DNA of 64,000 bases from the NCBI RefSeq assembly GCF_902497745.1, contig NZ_CABVHJ010000001.1:310001-374000 (forward strand). Reading direction: 5' to 3'. Each line of letters starts with the position of its first letter. Position 1 is the first letter of the stretch. Source of the stretch: Pseudomonas fluorescens. GTDB taxonomy: Bacteria; Pseudomonadota; Gammaproteobacteria; Pseudomonadales; Pseudomonadaceae. A model generated the notes under the pieces. The model had not been told where the DNA came from and made no database searches. It saw only the letters and a program-made list of their open reading frames with translations. The position numbers and the translations under genes are program-made. Below, in pieces: positions 6,869 to 14,738 of this stretch.

Positions 6869-9800
6869 TGTTTTTTGACTCCTCGAGAACACGAACCATG
6901 TCAGCCGGCAAAATGTGAGCGGTATTGAGACCGTCGCCCGCATAATACGACTGTCCCTCAAAGCTTGCGACCCTCGCCAGCATCACCGGTTTGCCGTCTT
7001 TCATTTCGATGTTTCCGTGCTCATCTTTCTTCGGCACCGGGCTAATGGTCTTGCCCTTTCTTACACCTGCCGAGGCGAATTCCAAGGCCCAGGCATAGGC
7101 AGCTTTTTCGACGTCGCCATCGCCTTCCAGATACTGGATGAATGCCTTGCGCTTAACTTTTATCAAGTATTCCTCAAAAATCTTATCCTGAGTCTCTTCG
7201 TCAAACTTAAGCGTGGAGGCAAGTTCGAGCTTTTTCACAGCACCATTGATCGTATCAGGAACCATTTGATAGCGACCCGCCGCAAAAATATCCCGGTCCT
7301 TCTGTTTCTGCTGTAGTTCAGCGATGGTCAACGTAGTCAAATCAGTTTTATAAAACGCTTTTAGTCCACCCTTGGTCTTGTTGTAAGCCGTGTAATCATT
7401 ATTCGACTCAACGCTCGCGAGCAAATTAGCAAACGCACTGTGCGCCCAACCTTTTCCAGGCACGGCAAACTTCATGAAATTATTGACGAACGCAATCGGG
7501 TGAAAATGATAGACCTGTTTCGGAAGAGGCATCTGTAACGCACCCGCCAGCTCATCCCAAAAAACAAGATTATCAATCCGCTCTTTTTCATGTTCCAGCA
7601 ACTTTGGCGACTCAGCGAGCAGTTGATCAAGACGACTCCATTTGGGCTCGGAAGACTTCGCCTGCCACTCGGTGGGGTGGTAAGCAATCAACTTTGTCCA
7701 TTTATCCCGAAACTCCACATTTTTCAATGCCGAGTTCAAGTCCGCAGAAGTAACCTCACCATCTTTGTCACCCAAAGCGTCGAGTTTCGCATGGAGTTCC
7801 TTGAAAAAAGGCGGCATCGAGTTCGGATCAAGAAAACCATCTGAATTCTCATCGCCCTCTTTTACAACTGCATATCCCAATTTTGCCCAATCATGTTGAG
7901 ATATCAACTGAGCACCTGACGACGTAAAGGTAACATCTGCCTTTTTGATCAGGCCCGTCAGCTTTTTATCTTTCTCTGTAACGGTCGGCTCATACCACTC
8001 AATCCCTTTTGAGTCTTTGAACACAGAAACCGATCCCATAGGAACTATATGTTTGGACTCAAGGGTCGCAGGCTGTCCCGTGGACGTCTTACTGGCAAGT
8101 ACCGTTCCCGCCGGCAGGTTCAGGTAACTCATGCCAATTTTCAGGGCTGCTTCATTCTGCAAGAATTTATCGAGGCCCGTATCACTGGTGAATATCTCAA
8201 TATGAGCGTGATATTTGCTAGAGATTGAACCCTCAACTTTCCCGAGGTTCTCCTGCAAGCCTAAAAACCCTATTGGATGGCCTGCTTTTATCGCTGCTTC
8301 GCAAGCAATTACCTTATCGAATTCGGCAGGTGTGACTTCGGCCCACGTGACCATCCGACCGTTACCGATATCTTCGACGCTCGCCCAGAATGTCGACGGA
8401 ACCGTTCCTGCGCCTCTCAAACCGCCAGACAGGCAGGTGCACTCAGCCATCCGAACCAGAGAACTTCCAACCTTCAGATTAAATACTTTGGTGCCGTCGA
8501 ATTTAATTTCACTGTTCAAACAAAGGGCCATTTCTCCCAGCGGCTCACCAGCACTTTCACCGTTAGCAACGGCTTTGGGCGCTGCGAACAATGGCAATCC
8601 GTTCGGGGCGCTGACACGAGCCTTAACCAGCCCCTTCCAATAGCCTGGCCGGGTTCGTTCCGGCGGTAATATTGCGCTCCAGATCGCGGTGTCTTTTTTA
8701 TTCTTGACTGCCACACCGTCTTTCTTATAAGCAAACCAGGATTCTTCCCCTAATTTCCTGTTAGGCACCTTGCCACTTAACAACTTGCCTCGTGCGTAAG
8801 TGATACCGTTACTGGCAAGCTTTTCTTCTAGAACTTCAAAGACAGATCCAGCAGAAATCAGCCCATACTTCACGCATTCCGGACCTTCCTCAGAATCACT
8901 GCGGGCAGTAAAATCTCCCACCGTGAACTTTATCTTCGGCTTACCTAACTCCTCCTCTGTAGGCAAGTAGCCTTTATAGGGCATCAAGTGCATATAAAGA
9001 CTGAAAAATACCAGCTTGTTTTGTTTACCTTTGTTCGGGCCTTCTTCCGGGTTAGCGGGCGACTTGTAGTCATGGCGAACCAAGCAGAAAGAGTTAGAGT
9101 ATTTAAGCTTGGCCGGTTTTTCTCCAGCGTACTCCGACTGCAAATAATCTTCGTTGAGGCGATAGGCTACAACCACACCATCCGCCATGCATCGAACAGG
9201 CTCATCTTTCACACAGTAGGATGCACTGGCATTACTAATATGAATGCCACCGTGCCAAAAGTTATAGCTACCCAATAGGTATTGACCTGAGGTCTCATTT
9301 TCGATGGCGGTATACAGTTCATTGGCACTGTCGAACTGTTTCCCATCAGCCTTCCTTATAGGGAATTGAAAATTTAGAACAGGCTCCGGTCCAGCAGGCT
9401 TTGGCGCAGGAGCGGGCGCAGGTGCAGGTTGTTCCGCTGCGCCGGTTCTATACTCTTCTTTAGCCCTGAGAAACTTTGTAGGAATGGGCCAGTAGAAGGC
9501 CGGATCTTTAGTGCCAAAATAAGTAAATGACGGCCCTTTCCTCGTCTGGGCGCCGAAGAATTTGCCTGCGGTACCGGTGGGATTAACGTCAACAACAATA
9601 CCGGTGTGAAATAACTTGGCCCCACCACCCAGCGGATCTTCATTAATCCAAAGAGCGATATCACCTTTCTTGACGTCGGGTGGCACCACGGTTGTGTAGT
9701 AAGTGGAATCCACCATTACACGGGTATCTTGATACGGGATTTTGTAGCCAGCCCCCGTCAGCAACAAATTAACCATGTGCGAACAGTCGATTAACTTATT

Positions 9801-9893
9801 ACCGGCCGCATTTGTTTTTATGCCATCGCCACCCATCTTGTACACGTAGCCACGGTTTTCGTAATTACCCGTTAAATCTAATGGTTCTGTCAT
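6858..9893 (-). CDS. Putative T6SS effector with NlpC/P60-like, M23-like and lysozyme-like modules
   Basis: A 1011-residue protein with no signal peptide, as expected for VgrG-borne cargo. Residues 1-145 look like a papain-fold NlpC/P60 or CHAP amidase: DCSHMV with Cys37 and LFHTGIVVDV with His96. A Pro/Ala linker (155-170) follows. Residues 175-570 look like an M23 endopeptidase with a long insert: WHGGIHIS (His214, His218), ADGVVVAYR, LYMHLM (His302) and YHAHIEIF (His562, His564). Residues 680-720 hold two EF-hand-like loops (DENSDGFLD; DKDGEVTSAD). Residues 815-1005 resemble a lysozyme fold seen in phage-type muralytic enzymes: SVESNNDYTAYN with Glu829, AAGRYQMVPDTI, and EYLIKVKRKAF. The ATG at 9893 is used because AGGA lies just upstream; a TTG at 9908 is the alternative. 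Peptidoglycan hydrolysis is inferred from motifs; delivery by the upstream VgrG is inferred from position. Confidence 0.8.
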   Translation of the reverse strand: MTEPLDLTGNYENRGYVYKMGGDGIKTNAAGNKLIDCSHMVNLLLTGAGYKIPYQDTRVMVDSTYYTTVVPPDVKKGDIALWINEDPLGGGAKLFHTGIVVDVNPTGTAGKFFGAQTRKGPSFTYFGTKDPAFYWPIPTKFLRAKEEYRTGAAEQPAPAPAPAPKPAGPEPVLNFQFPIRKADGKQFDSANELYTAIENETSGQYLLGSYNFWHGGIHISNASASYCVKDEPVRCMADGVVVAYRLNEDYLQSEYAGEKPAKLKYSNSFCLVRHDYKSPANPEEGPNKGKQNKLVFFSLYMHLMPYKGYLPTEEELGKPKIKFTVGDFTARSDSEEGPECVKYGLISAGSVFEVLEEKLASNGITYARGKLLSGKVPNRKLGEESWFAYKKDGVAVKNKKDTAIWSAILPPERTRPGYWKGLVKARVSAPNGLPLFAAPKAVANGESAGEPLGEMALCLNSEIKFDGTKVFNLKVGSSLVRMAECTCLSGGLRGAGTVPSTFWASVEDIGNGRMVTWAEVTPAEFDKVIACEAAIKAGHPIGFLGLQENLGKVEGSISSKYHAHIEIFTSDTGLDKFLQNEAALKIGMSYLNLPAGTVLASKTSTGQPATLESKHIVPMGSVSVFKDSKGIEWYEPTVTEKDKKLTGLIKKADVTFTSSGAQLISQHDWAKLGYAVVKEGDENSDGFLDPNSMPPFFKELHAKLDALGDKDGEVTSADLNSALKNVEFRDKWTKLIAYHPTEWQAKSSEPKWSRLDQLLAESPKLLEHEKERIDNLVFWDELAGALQMPLPKQVYHFHPIAFVNNFMKFAVPGKGWAHSAFANLLASVESNNDYTAYNKTKGGLKAFYKTDLTTLTIAELQQKQKDRDIFAAGRYQMVPDTINGAVKKLELASTLKFDEETQDKIFEEYLIKVKRKAFIQYLEGDGDVEKAAYAWALEFASAGVRKGKTISPVPKKDEHGNIEMKDGKPVMLARVASFEGQSYYAGDGLNTAHILPADMVRVLEESKNNGK

Positions 9894-9909
9894 TTCTGCA
9901 TCCTGCAAA

Positions 9910-10929
9910 TCAATAGCAATGGCTGGTTTCTGTGGCGTCAGCGGTTTGCGATTTCAATCTGGTTAAATTACTCAGGGCGATGGCATTTCCTTTACTGGCG
10001 GCCAAGCGATAGCAATCCAGTGCTCTGGAGGCATCCTTGGTTACCAATCTTCCGGTCTCGAACGTATCACCCAGTTTATTTTGAGCATCGGAAGAGCCCA
10101 TCGATGCGGCGCGAATCAATTCCCTTTCTGCTTCTTCAGGATGCTGACAAGGACCCTCGGGGTCTGTGTCATTGCCATAACAATAGAATGTGGACAATGC
10201 AGAAGCTCCGCTTGCCAGAGTAGTAGCGGCGGCCTTGAACAGGGCTTCGACCTTCTCTGTTTCCAATTGAGAAGCCATTCCGGAAAGGCTCAGACTGGCA
10301 GCACTGAGACTTGCCTGTGGATCGCCGGAAGCTGCTGCACACAGGTAGTTTTCCAATGCTGCTTCAAAGAGTTCTCCCGTCAGGGAGTATTTGTCCAGGC
10401 CACCAAGGCGTCCGTAAGTTCGCGCACGCTGATAGCAAAAGTTCTCGGCGGTACTCAGGGTCGGCGTGGACCCTTCAACAAGGTCTTTATCATTGATCGA
10501 CCAGTTCTCGACGCCCTCGAGTACCCAGCATGCCTGACGAGAAAAATTGAAAATCTTGATGTTGCTGTTACCCGCTCGCTTGTCCACAACGTTGACGTGA
10601 CTGTCGTCGATTATTTCGACTTCAACCCCGTCTGTCTTGTCTGTGGCTAAAGGTGCCATCAGCGGAAACGCCAATGTGGAGCTGTTGATCTCCGCCGTTT
10701 GCGGCTCAAGAGTCCGCCCCTCTCCTTCGGGTTTCAACACCAGCGATTTCACCGTCATCGCAGTCAACCGCCGTTGAGTTTCGACATTCGCAGAAAACGC
10801 CGGCAGAAACTGGGAAAAGTCCTCGGACGGACATTCATCCGCATAAGCGCTGCCATGAAACAGGCTCAACAGCGACGCGGTGAAAACCGCTATCGCGATG
10901 CCATTGCTCTTCTTCAAAACACGATTCAT
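9910..10929 (-). CDS. Exported Sel1-like protein, paralogue of the LprI-Sel1 protein; cassette accessory or immunity
   Basis: A 339-residue protein with a signal peptide ending at AYA/DE and a mature part starting CPSEDFSQFL. It aligns along its length with residues 155-458 of the 4535-5911 protein (shared QRRLTAMTVKSLVLKP, HVNVVDKRAGNSN, IFNFSRQACWVLEG, ASLSAASLSLS, VEALFKAA), but lacks the LprI-like domain. The C-terminal part has Sel1-like helices (SRALDCYRLAASKGNA). It sits directly between vgrG (5 bases after its stop when the ATG at 10929 is used) and the effector (16 bases before its ATG). A GTG at 10938 overlapping the vgrG TGA is the alternative start. Sel1-repeat proteins include known immunity proteins such as those paired with Tle5 phospholipases. 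Here it could be immunity or a periplasmic partner; the sequence alone does not decide. Confidence 0.72.
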   Translation of the reverse strand: MNRVLKKSNGIAIAVFTASLLSLFHGSAYADECPSEDFSQFLPAFSANVETQRRLTAMTVKSLVLKPEGEGRTLEPQTAEINSSTLAFPLMAPLATDKTDGVEVEIIDDSHVNVVDKRAGNSNIKIFNFSRQACWVLEGVENWSINDKDLVEGSTPTLSTAENFCYQRARTYGRLGGLDKYSLTGELFEAALENYLCAAASGDPQASLSAASLSLSGMASQLETEKVEALFKAAATTLASGASALSTFYCYGNDTDPEGPCQHPEEAERELIRAASMGSSDAQNKLGDTFETGRLVTKDASRALDCYRLAASKGNAIALSNLTRLKSQTADATETSHCY

Positions 10930-10934
10930 GTCGA

Positions 10935-12983
10935 TCACTCGGAAAACACAAAAAAAGCCTTCGGTTTAACCTTCTCAGGCGGCGCATTCAACAACGCCTG
11001 ATCCATCAAACTCCCCGCCTTATCCTTATCCGCCGCCCCCGGCAGCACCGGCGGCTTAATCCCGATCCCTGTGCCGGAGCCAGCCGAGCCACCGGCATTG
11101 ATCTTGATCACCGGCCCAACCACCGTCACCCCACCGCCATCCAGCTTGATAAAGCTCCCACCCCCAAGAATGGTCAGCTCCGTCCCCGCCTCGATAACAA
11201 TCTTGTCCCCAGCCTTGAGGTGAATCTCTTTCCCCACACTGGTCAGCTGCGCCGTGCCGAGTTTGACGTGTTGGTTCTGCCCAACCGTGAGGTGATCATC
11301 CAGCTTCGCTTCAACCTTGCGATCGGAAATCGTGGTGCGGTGTTCTTCGGCCTTGAGCTCGGTGTAAGTGTTCTTCACCACCGTGTCGTGACGTTCATTA
11401 CCGACCCGAATCTTCTGGTCATGCTCAACGTTCTCATCCCAATCCCGCTGCGCATGAATGTAGATCTGCTCCGCACCTTTCTTGTCTTCGATGCGCAGCT
11501 CGTTGTAGCCACCTCCCCCCGGTGAACTAAGCGTTTTGAACACGCTGCGCGTCTTGTTCGCCGGCAAGGCGTAAGGCACCGGGTTTTCCTTGTGGTACAG
11601 GCAGCCGGTGACGAGGGGCTGGTCGGGGTCGCCTTCGAGAAAGGTGACGAGGACTTCCATGCCGATCCGCGGGATGCTGATGGCGCCGTAGCGGTCGCCG
11701 GCCCAGGAACTGGAGACGCGCAGCCAGCAGCTGGTTTTGTCGTCGGCGAGGCCTTCGCGGTCCCAGTGGAACTGGACTTTGATGCGGCCGTACTGGTCGC
11801 AGTGGATTTCTTCACCTTTGGGGCCGGTGACCATGGCGGTCTGGCTGCCGAGTACGCGCGGTTTCGGGTGTTCGAGGGCCGGGCGGTAGAACACGTCCCA
11901 CGGGGTGGCTAGGAAGGTGTTGCGGTAGCCTTGGTGGAAGTCGTCCTTGTTGTCGGTGGTGTCGCTGGTCACGCCTTCTTCGAGGACTTGCGGCTGTTTG
12001 CCTTCGTGGAAGATTTCGGTGAGCAGCCACAGGTCGTTCCACTCGCTGCGCGGGTGGTCGGACATGGCCATGAAGTGGCCGCTGACCAGTTTGGTCTGGT
12101 CGCCGCGACCTTCGGCCTGGCGGTAGTCGGCGCGGTGCCGTTCGAGGGCGCGCTGGCTGAGGAACTTGCCGCGCGCGCGGTCGATGAAACGGCCGGGGTA
12201 GTCGTAGTCTTCCAGATCCGGTTCGGCGTCTTTGCTATCGAGAGCGCCTTCGGGTTTGTAAGCCGCTTCCATTTGCAGGCGCGGCTTTTCGAAGTCGTAG
12301 TCGCGGCGTGTGGTGCGGCTTGTGCGGGTTTCCAGGCGCAGCTTGAAGCCTTTGATCACCGGTTCTTCGGCGACCATGCCGCTGCCCTGCACATACGCGG
12401 TTGGCTGGCCGAGGTCGGGGAACACGGTCTGGTCGTCGCCGAACACCAGCAGGTGGGCCTTTTCGCTGTGCTGGAAGTGGTAGTGAATGCCTTCCTCCTC
12501 GCACAGGCGCTGGACGAAGTGCAGGTCGGTTTCGTCGTATTGCACGCAGTAGTCGCGATCCGGGCACGGTTGGCTGAGCTGGAAGCTGTAGGCGTTGCCC
12601 TTGATGCCGTGTTCTTCGAGGATCAGCGCGATGATTTTCGGCGCTGACATCTGCTGGTAGATGCGCTGGTTGGTGCGGTGATGCAGGTATTGCAGTTGCG
12701 GCACCATCGACACTTTGTAGCGAGTCAGGCGCTTGCCGGCATCGCCTTGAGCGACACGGTAGATCTGGCCGTGGATGCCCGAGCCTTGTGGATCGAATGC
12801 GAGAAACGCCTGCTTATGCAGGAGCTGTTCGAGATCCAGATCCGGGTTTTCGCTGACCAATTCCAAGTCGAAACGAAACGGCTGGCTGATGCCTTCGGTG
12901 CCGGTGAACGACAGCACTTGCAGGTCGCCGACGTAGTCTTCGACCTTGAGGCTGAAGTGGGTTTCGTTAGCTGGGTTGAACAT
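10935..12983 (-). CDS. vgrG: Type VI secretion tip protein VgrG (TssI)
   Basis: A 682-residue VgrG, the trimeric spike on the T6SS Hcp tube. The N-terminal gp27-like part opens FSLKVEDYVGDLQVLSFTG and contains YCVQYDETDLHFVQRLCEEE. The gp5-like OB region includes VTGPKGEEIHCDQYGRIKVQ and GDPDQPLVTGCLYHKENPVP, followed by the repetitive beta-helix (IRVGNERHDTVVKN, LKAGDKIVIEAG). A short extension after AGGSAGSGTG (about 55 residues) carries no recognisable enzyme domain and may receive cargo. The start ATG has AGGGAG upstream. It follows the kinase gene by 28 bases and precedes the effector cassette, so it is probably the carrier for that effector. Family assignment is secure. Confidence 0.97.
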   Translation of the reverse strand: MFNPANETHFSLKVEDYVGDLQVLSFTGTEGISQPFRFDLELVSENPDLDLEQLLHKQAFLAFDPQGSGIHGQIYRVAQGDAGKRLTRYKVSMVPQLQYLHHRTNQRIYQQMSAPKIIALILEEHGIKGNAYSFQLSQPCPDRDYCVQYDETDLHFVQRLCEEEGIHYHFQHSEKAHLLVFGDDQTVFPDLGQPTAYVQGSGMVAEEPVIKGFKLRLETRTSRTTRRDYDFEKPRLQMEAAYKPEGALDSKDAEPDLEDYDYPGRFIDRARGKFLSQRALERHRADYRQAEGRGDQTKLVSGHFMAMSDHPRSEWNDLWLLTEIFHEGKQPQVLEEGVTSDTTDNKDDFHQGYRNTFLATPWDVFYRPALEHPKPRVLGSQTAMVTGPKGEEIHCDQYGRIKVQFHWDREGLADDKTSCWLRVSSSWAGDRYGAISIPRIGMEVLVTFLEGDPDQPLVTGCLYHKENPVPYALPANKTRSVFKTLSSPGGGGYNELRIEDKKGAEQIYIHAQRDWDENVEHDQKIRVGNERHDTVVKNTYTELKAEEHRTTISDRKVEAKLDDHLTVGQNQHVKLGTAQLTSVGKEIHLKAGDKIVIEAGTELTILGGGSFIKLDGGGVTVVGPVIKINAGGSAGSGTGIGIKPPVLPGAADKDKAGSLMDQALLNAPPEKVKPKAFFVFSE

Positions 12984-13011
12984 AAAGTGCTCCCTGTTCG
13001 AATGTCATCCG

Positions 13012-14013
13012 TTACGCCCGAAGTCGCAGACGTTGCAGCCAGGACGAAGTGGCGCCCAAGGCGTCACGCAATTGTTGGGCAGTGATGGTGCGCTCTGCCG
13101 GGTTGAAGCTCAGCGCGGTTCGCAGCGCTGGCCAGCCGTGCTTCGGTAAATTCGCCGGTGCTTGCAGTTCGCGCTCCAGGTGCTCGTCGCGGGCCTGGGT
13201 CGAGGGCAAGCGGCGGAACGGGTGTTTGCCGCCCGCCAGTTCGTAGATCACACAGGCCACGCCGTACACGTCCGCGCTGGCCGACAACGGTTGGCCCTCA
13301 AGCAGTTCGGGGGCGGCGTAGCCCGGGGTCCAGGCGTTGAAGCGTTCGCGGCTCAGATGCGGCAGGCCGGGCATCACACCCTCCTCTGCCTGACCGAGGC
13401 CGAAGTCGAAGAGGCGCAAGCCGTCTTCGCTGAGCATGACGTTGCTCGGTTTCATGTCACCGTGCAACACGCCGCGACCGTGGGCATAGGCCAGCGTGTC
13501 GAGCAGCGGCAGGACGATGTCGCGCAGTTCTTGCCACGGCAGGCCGAGGGGCCGCTCGCAGAGCAATTTGTCCAGGGTCAGGCCACGCATGTATTCCATG
13601 GTGATGAAGGCCCGCTGGCAGTCGGTGTCGACTTCAAAAGTGTGTGCACGCACAACGTTGTCGTGGCGCAGGCGTCGGGTCAGGGCGAACTCGCTGTAGA
13701 GCAAGGCACTGGCGTCCGGCGATTCGGCAAATTCTTCGCTGAGGATTTTCAGCGCAATGTAAGGATCGGGATCACCGAACTGTTCGTGCAGCAGATCCCG
13801 CGCCCGGTAAACGGCGCCCATGCCACCGGCCCCGAGCAGGCGCTCGAGGTGGTAGCGACCGGCGAGTACGTCCGGCAGTGCACCGATGCTGGCCTTGGTT
13901 GGCGCCAGCAAAGGTTCTGCCTTGTTTTCCTTGGCGAAGGCGAAGTAGGTCAGGTTGTTGGCCTGCTCTTCGCTCATCAGCAAGTCATCGACTGAGGATT
14001 CGATTTCAGTCAT
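13012..14013 (-). CDS. stk1: T6SS-associated serine/threonine protein kinase (Stk1/PpkA type, kinase domain only)
   Basis: A 333-residue Hanks-type kinase. Visible motifs are the glycine loop LLGAGGMGAVYRARD (about 59-73), catalytic Lys89 in ALKIL, HGDMKPSN with Asp186, DFGLGQ with Asp203, and APELLEG. There is no obvious transmembrane or sensor domain, unlike the long PpkA of the P. aeruginosa H1 system. The short form with a neighbouring phosphatase fits Stk1/Stp1 of the H2 system. Such kinases control T6SS assembly by phosphorylating Fha-type proteins, and an FHA gene lies in this operon. The ATG at 14013 overlaps the phosphatase TGA by 4 bases (ATGA); the open frame extends far upstream but over the phosphatase gene, so it is not the start. 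Confidence 0.92.
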   Translation of the reverse strand: MTEIESSVDDLLMSEEQANNLTYFAFAKENKAEPLLAPTKASIGALPDVLAGRYHLERLLGAGGMGAVYRARDLLHEQFGDPDPYIALKILSEEFAESPDASALLYSEFALTRRLRHDNVVRAHTFEVDTDCQRAFITMEYMRGLTLDKLLCERPLGLPWQELRDIVLPLLDTLAYAHGRGVLHGDMKPSNVMLSEDGLRLFDFGLGQAEEGVMPGLPHLSRERFNAWTPGYAAPELLEGQPLSASADVYGVACVIYELAGGKHPFRRLPSTQARDEHLERELQAPANLPKHGWPALRTALSFNPAERTITAQQLRDALGATSSWLQRLRLRA

Positions 14014-14738
14014 TGGCGGATCACCACGGCTGTCAGGTTGTCGCGCGCGGCGCCACGCAGGGCGCCGTCGAACAAACGTTCCAGCGCCACGTGCGGCGCG
14101 CTGAGGCTGAGGGCGTTGCCAAGGGCATCGCTGCTCAGGCCCTGATACAAACCATCGCTGCAGAGCAAAAACGCATCGCCCGGATAAACCTCGAGTTCGA
14201 GGACATCCAGGGTCAGTGTTTCGGCGGCGCCGACGGCTCGGGTCAAGGCCTGAGCCGCCGGGTGCGCTGCCGCTTGTTCGACGCTCATTTGCTGCTCGTC
14301 GATCAATTGCTGTTGCAACGAATGGTCCTTGGACAACTGATACAGCCGCTGCCCACGCCACATGTAACAACGGCTGTCGCCGGCCCAGATGCAGGCCGCG
14401 CGATTGCCTTCCACCAGCAGCGCCACGACGGTGCTGCCCATGATGCTGTCGTGGCGTCCGGCGGTAACCGTCAACTCCTGCCCCAAACGCCGGTTCAGCC
14501 AGTGCAGGCACTGGCGAATGGCTTTGAGGCGTTCGTCGAAGTCCTCGTGTTGCGGCAGTTCAGCCAGGCTGGCGACGATCAACTGGCTGGCGATGTCGCC
14601 ACCCTGATGACCGCCCATGCCGTCCGCGACCACCCACAGCCCCTGCTGTGGCGAGTCGAGGAAAGCATCTTCGTTGCGCGCCCGCACCTTGCCCGGGTCG
14701 GTACGCGCCGCGCTGCGCCAGGCACTGGCCACCAGCAT
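14010..14738 (-). CDS. stp1: T6SS-associated PP2C-family serine/threonine phosphatase (Stp1)
   Basis: A 242-residue PP2C-type phosphatase that should reverse the action of the adjacent kinase. Metal-binding motifs are visible: ARTDPGKVRARNEDAF near the N-terminus, VVADGMGGHQGGD, LLCSDGLYQGL and the terminal ARDNLTAVVI. The ATG at 14738 overlaps the tssM stop by one base (TGATG) and its own stop overlaps the kinase start by four, so tssM, stp1 and stk1 are tightly coupled. The gene pair and order icmF, stp1, stk1 match the P. aeruginosa H2-T6SS. The frame is open further upstream, but only within tssM. Confidence 0.93.
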   Translation of the reverse strand: MLVASAWRSAARTDPGKVRARNEDAFLDSPQQGLWVVADGMGGHQGGDIASQLIVASLAELPQHEDFDERLKAIRQCLHWLNRRLGQELTVTAGRHDSIMGSTVVALLVEGNRAACIWAGDSRCYMWRGQRLYQLSKDHSLQQQLIDEQQMSVEQAAAHPAAQALTRAVGAAETLTLDVLELEVYPGDAFLLCSDGLYQGLSSDALGNALSLSAPHVALERLFDGALRGAARDNLTAVVIRQ

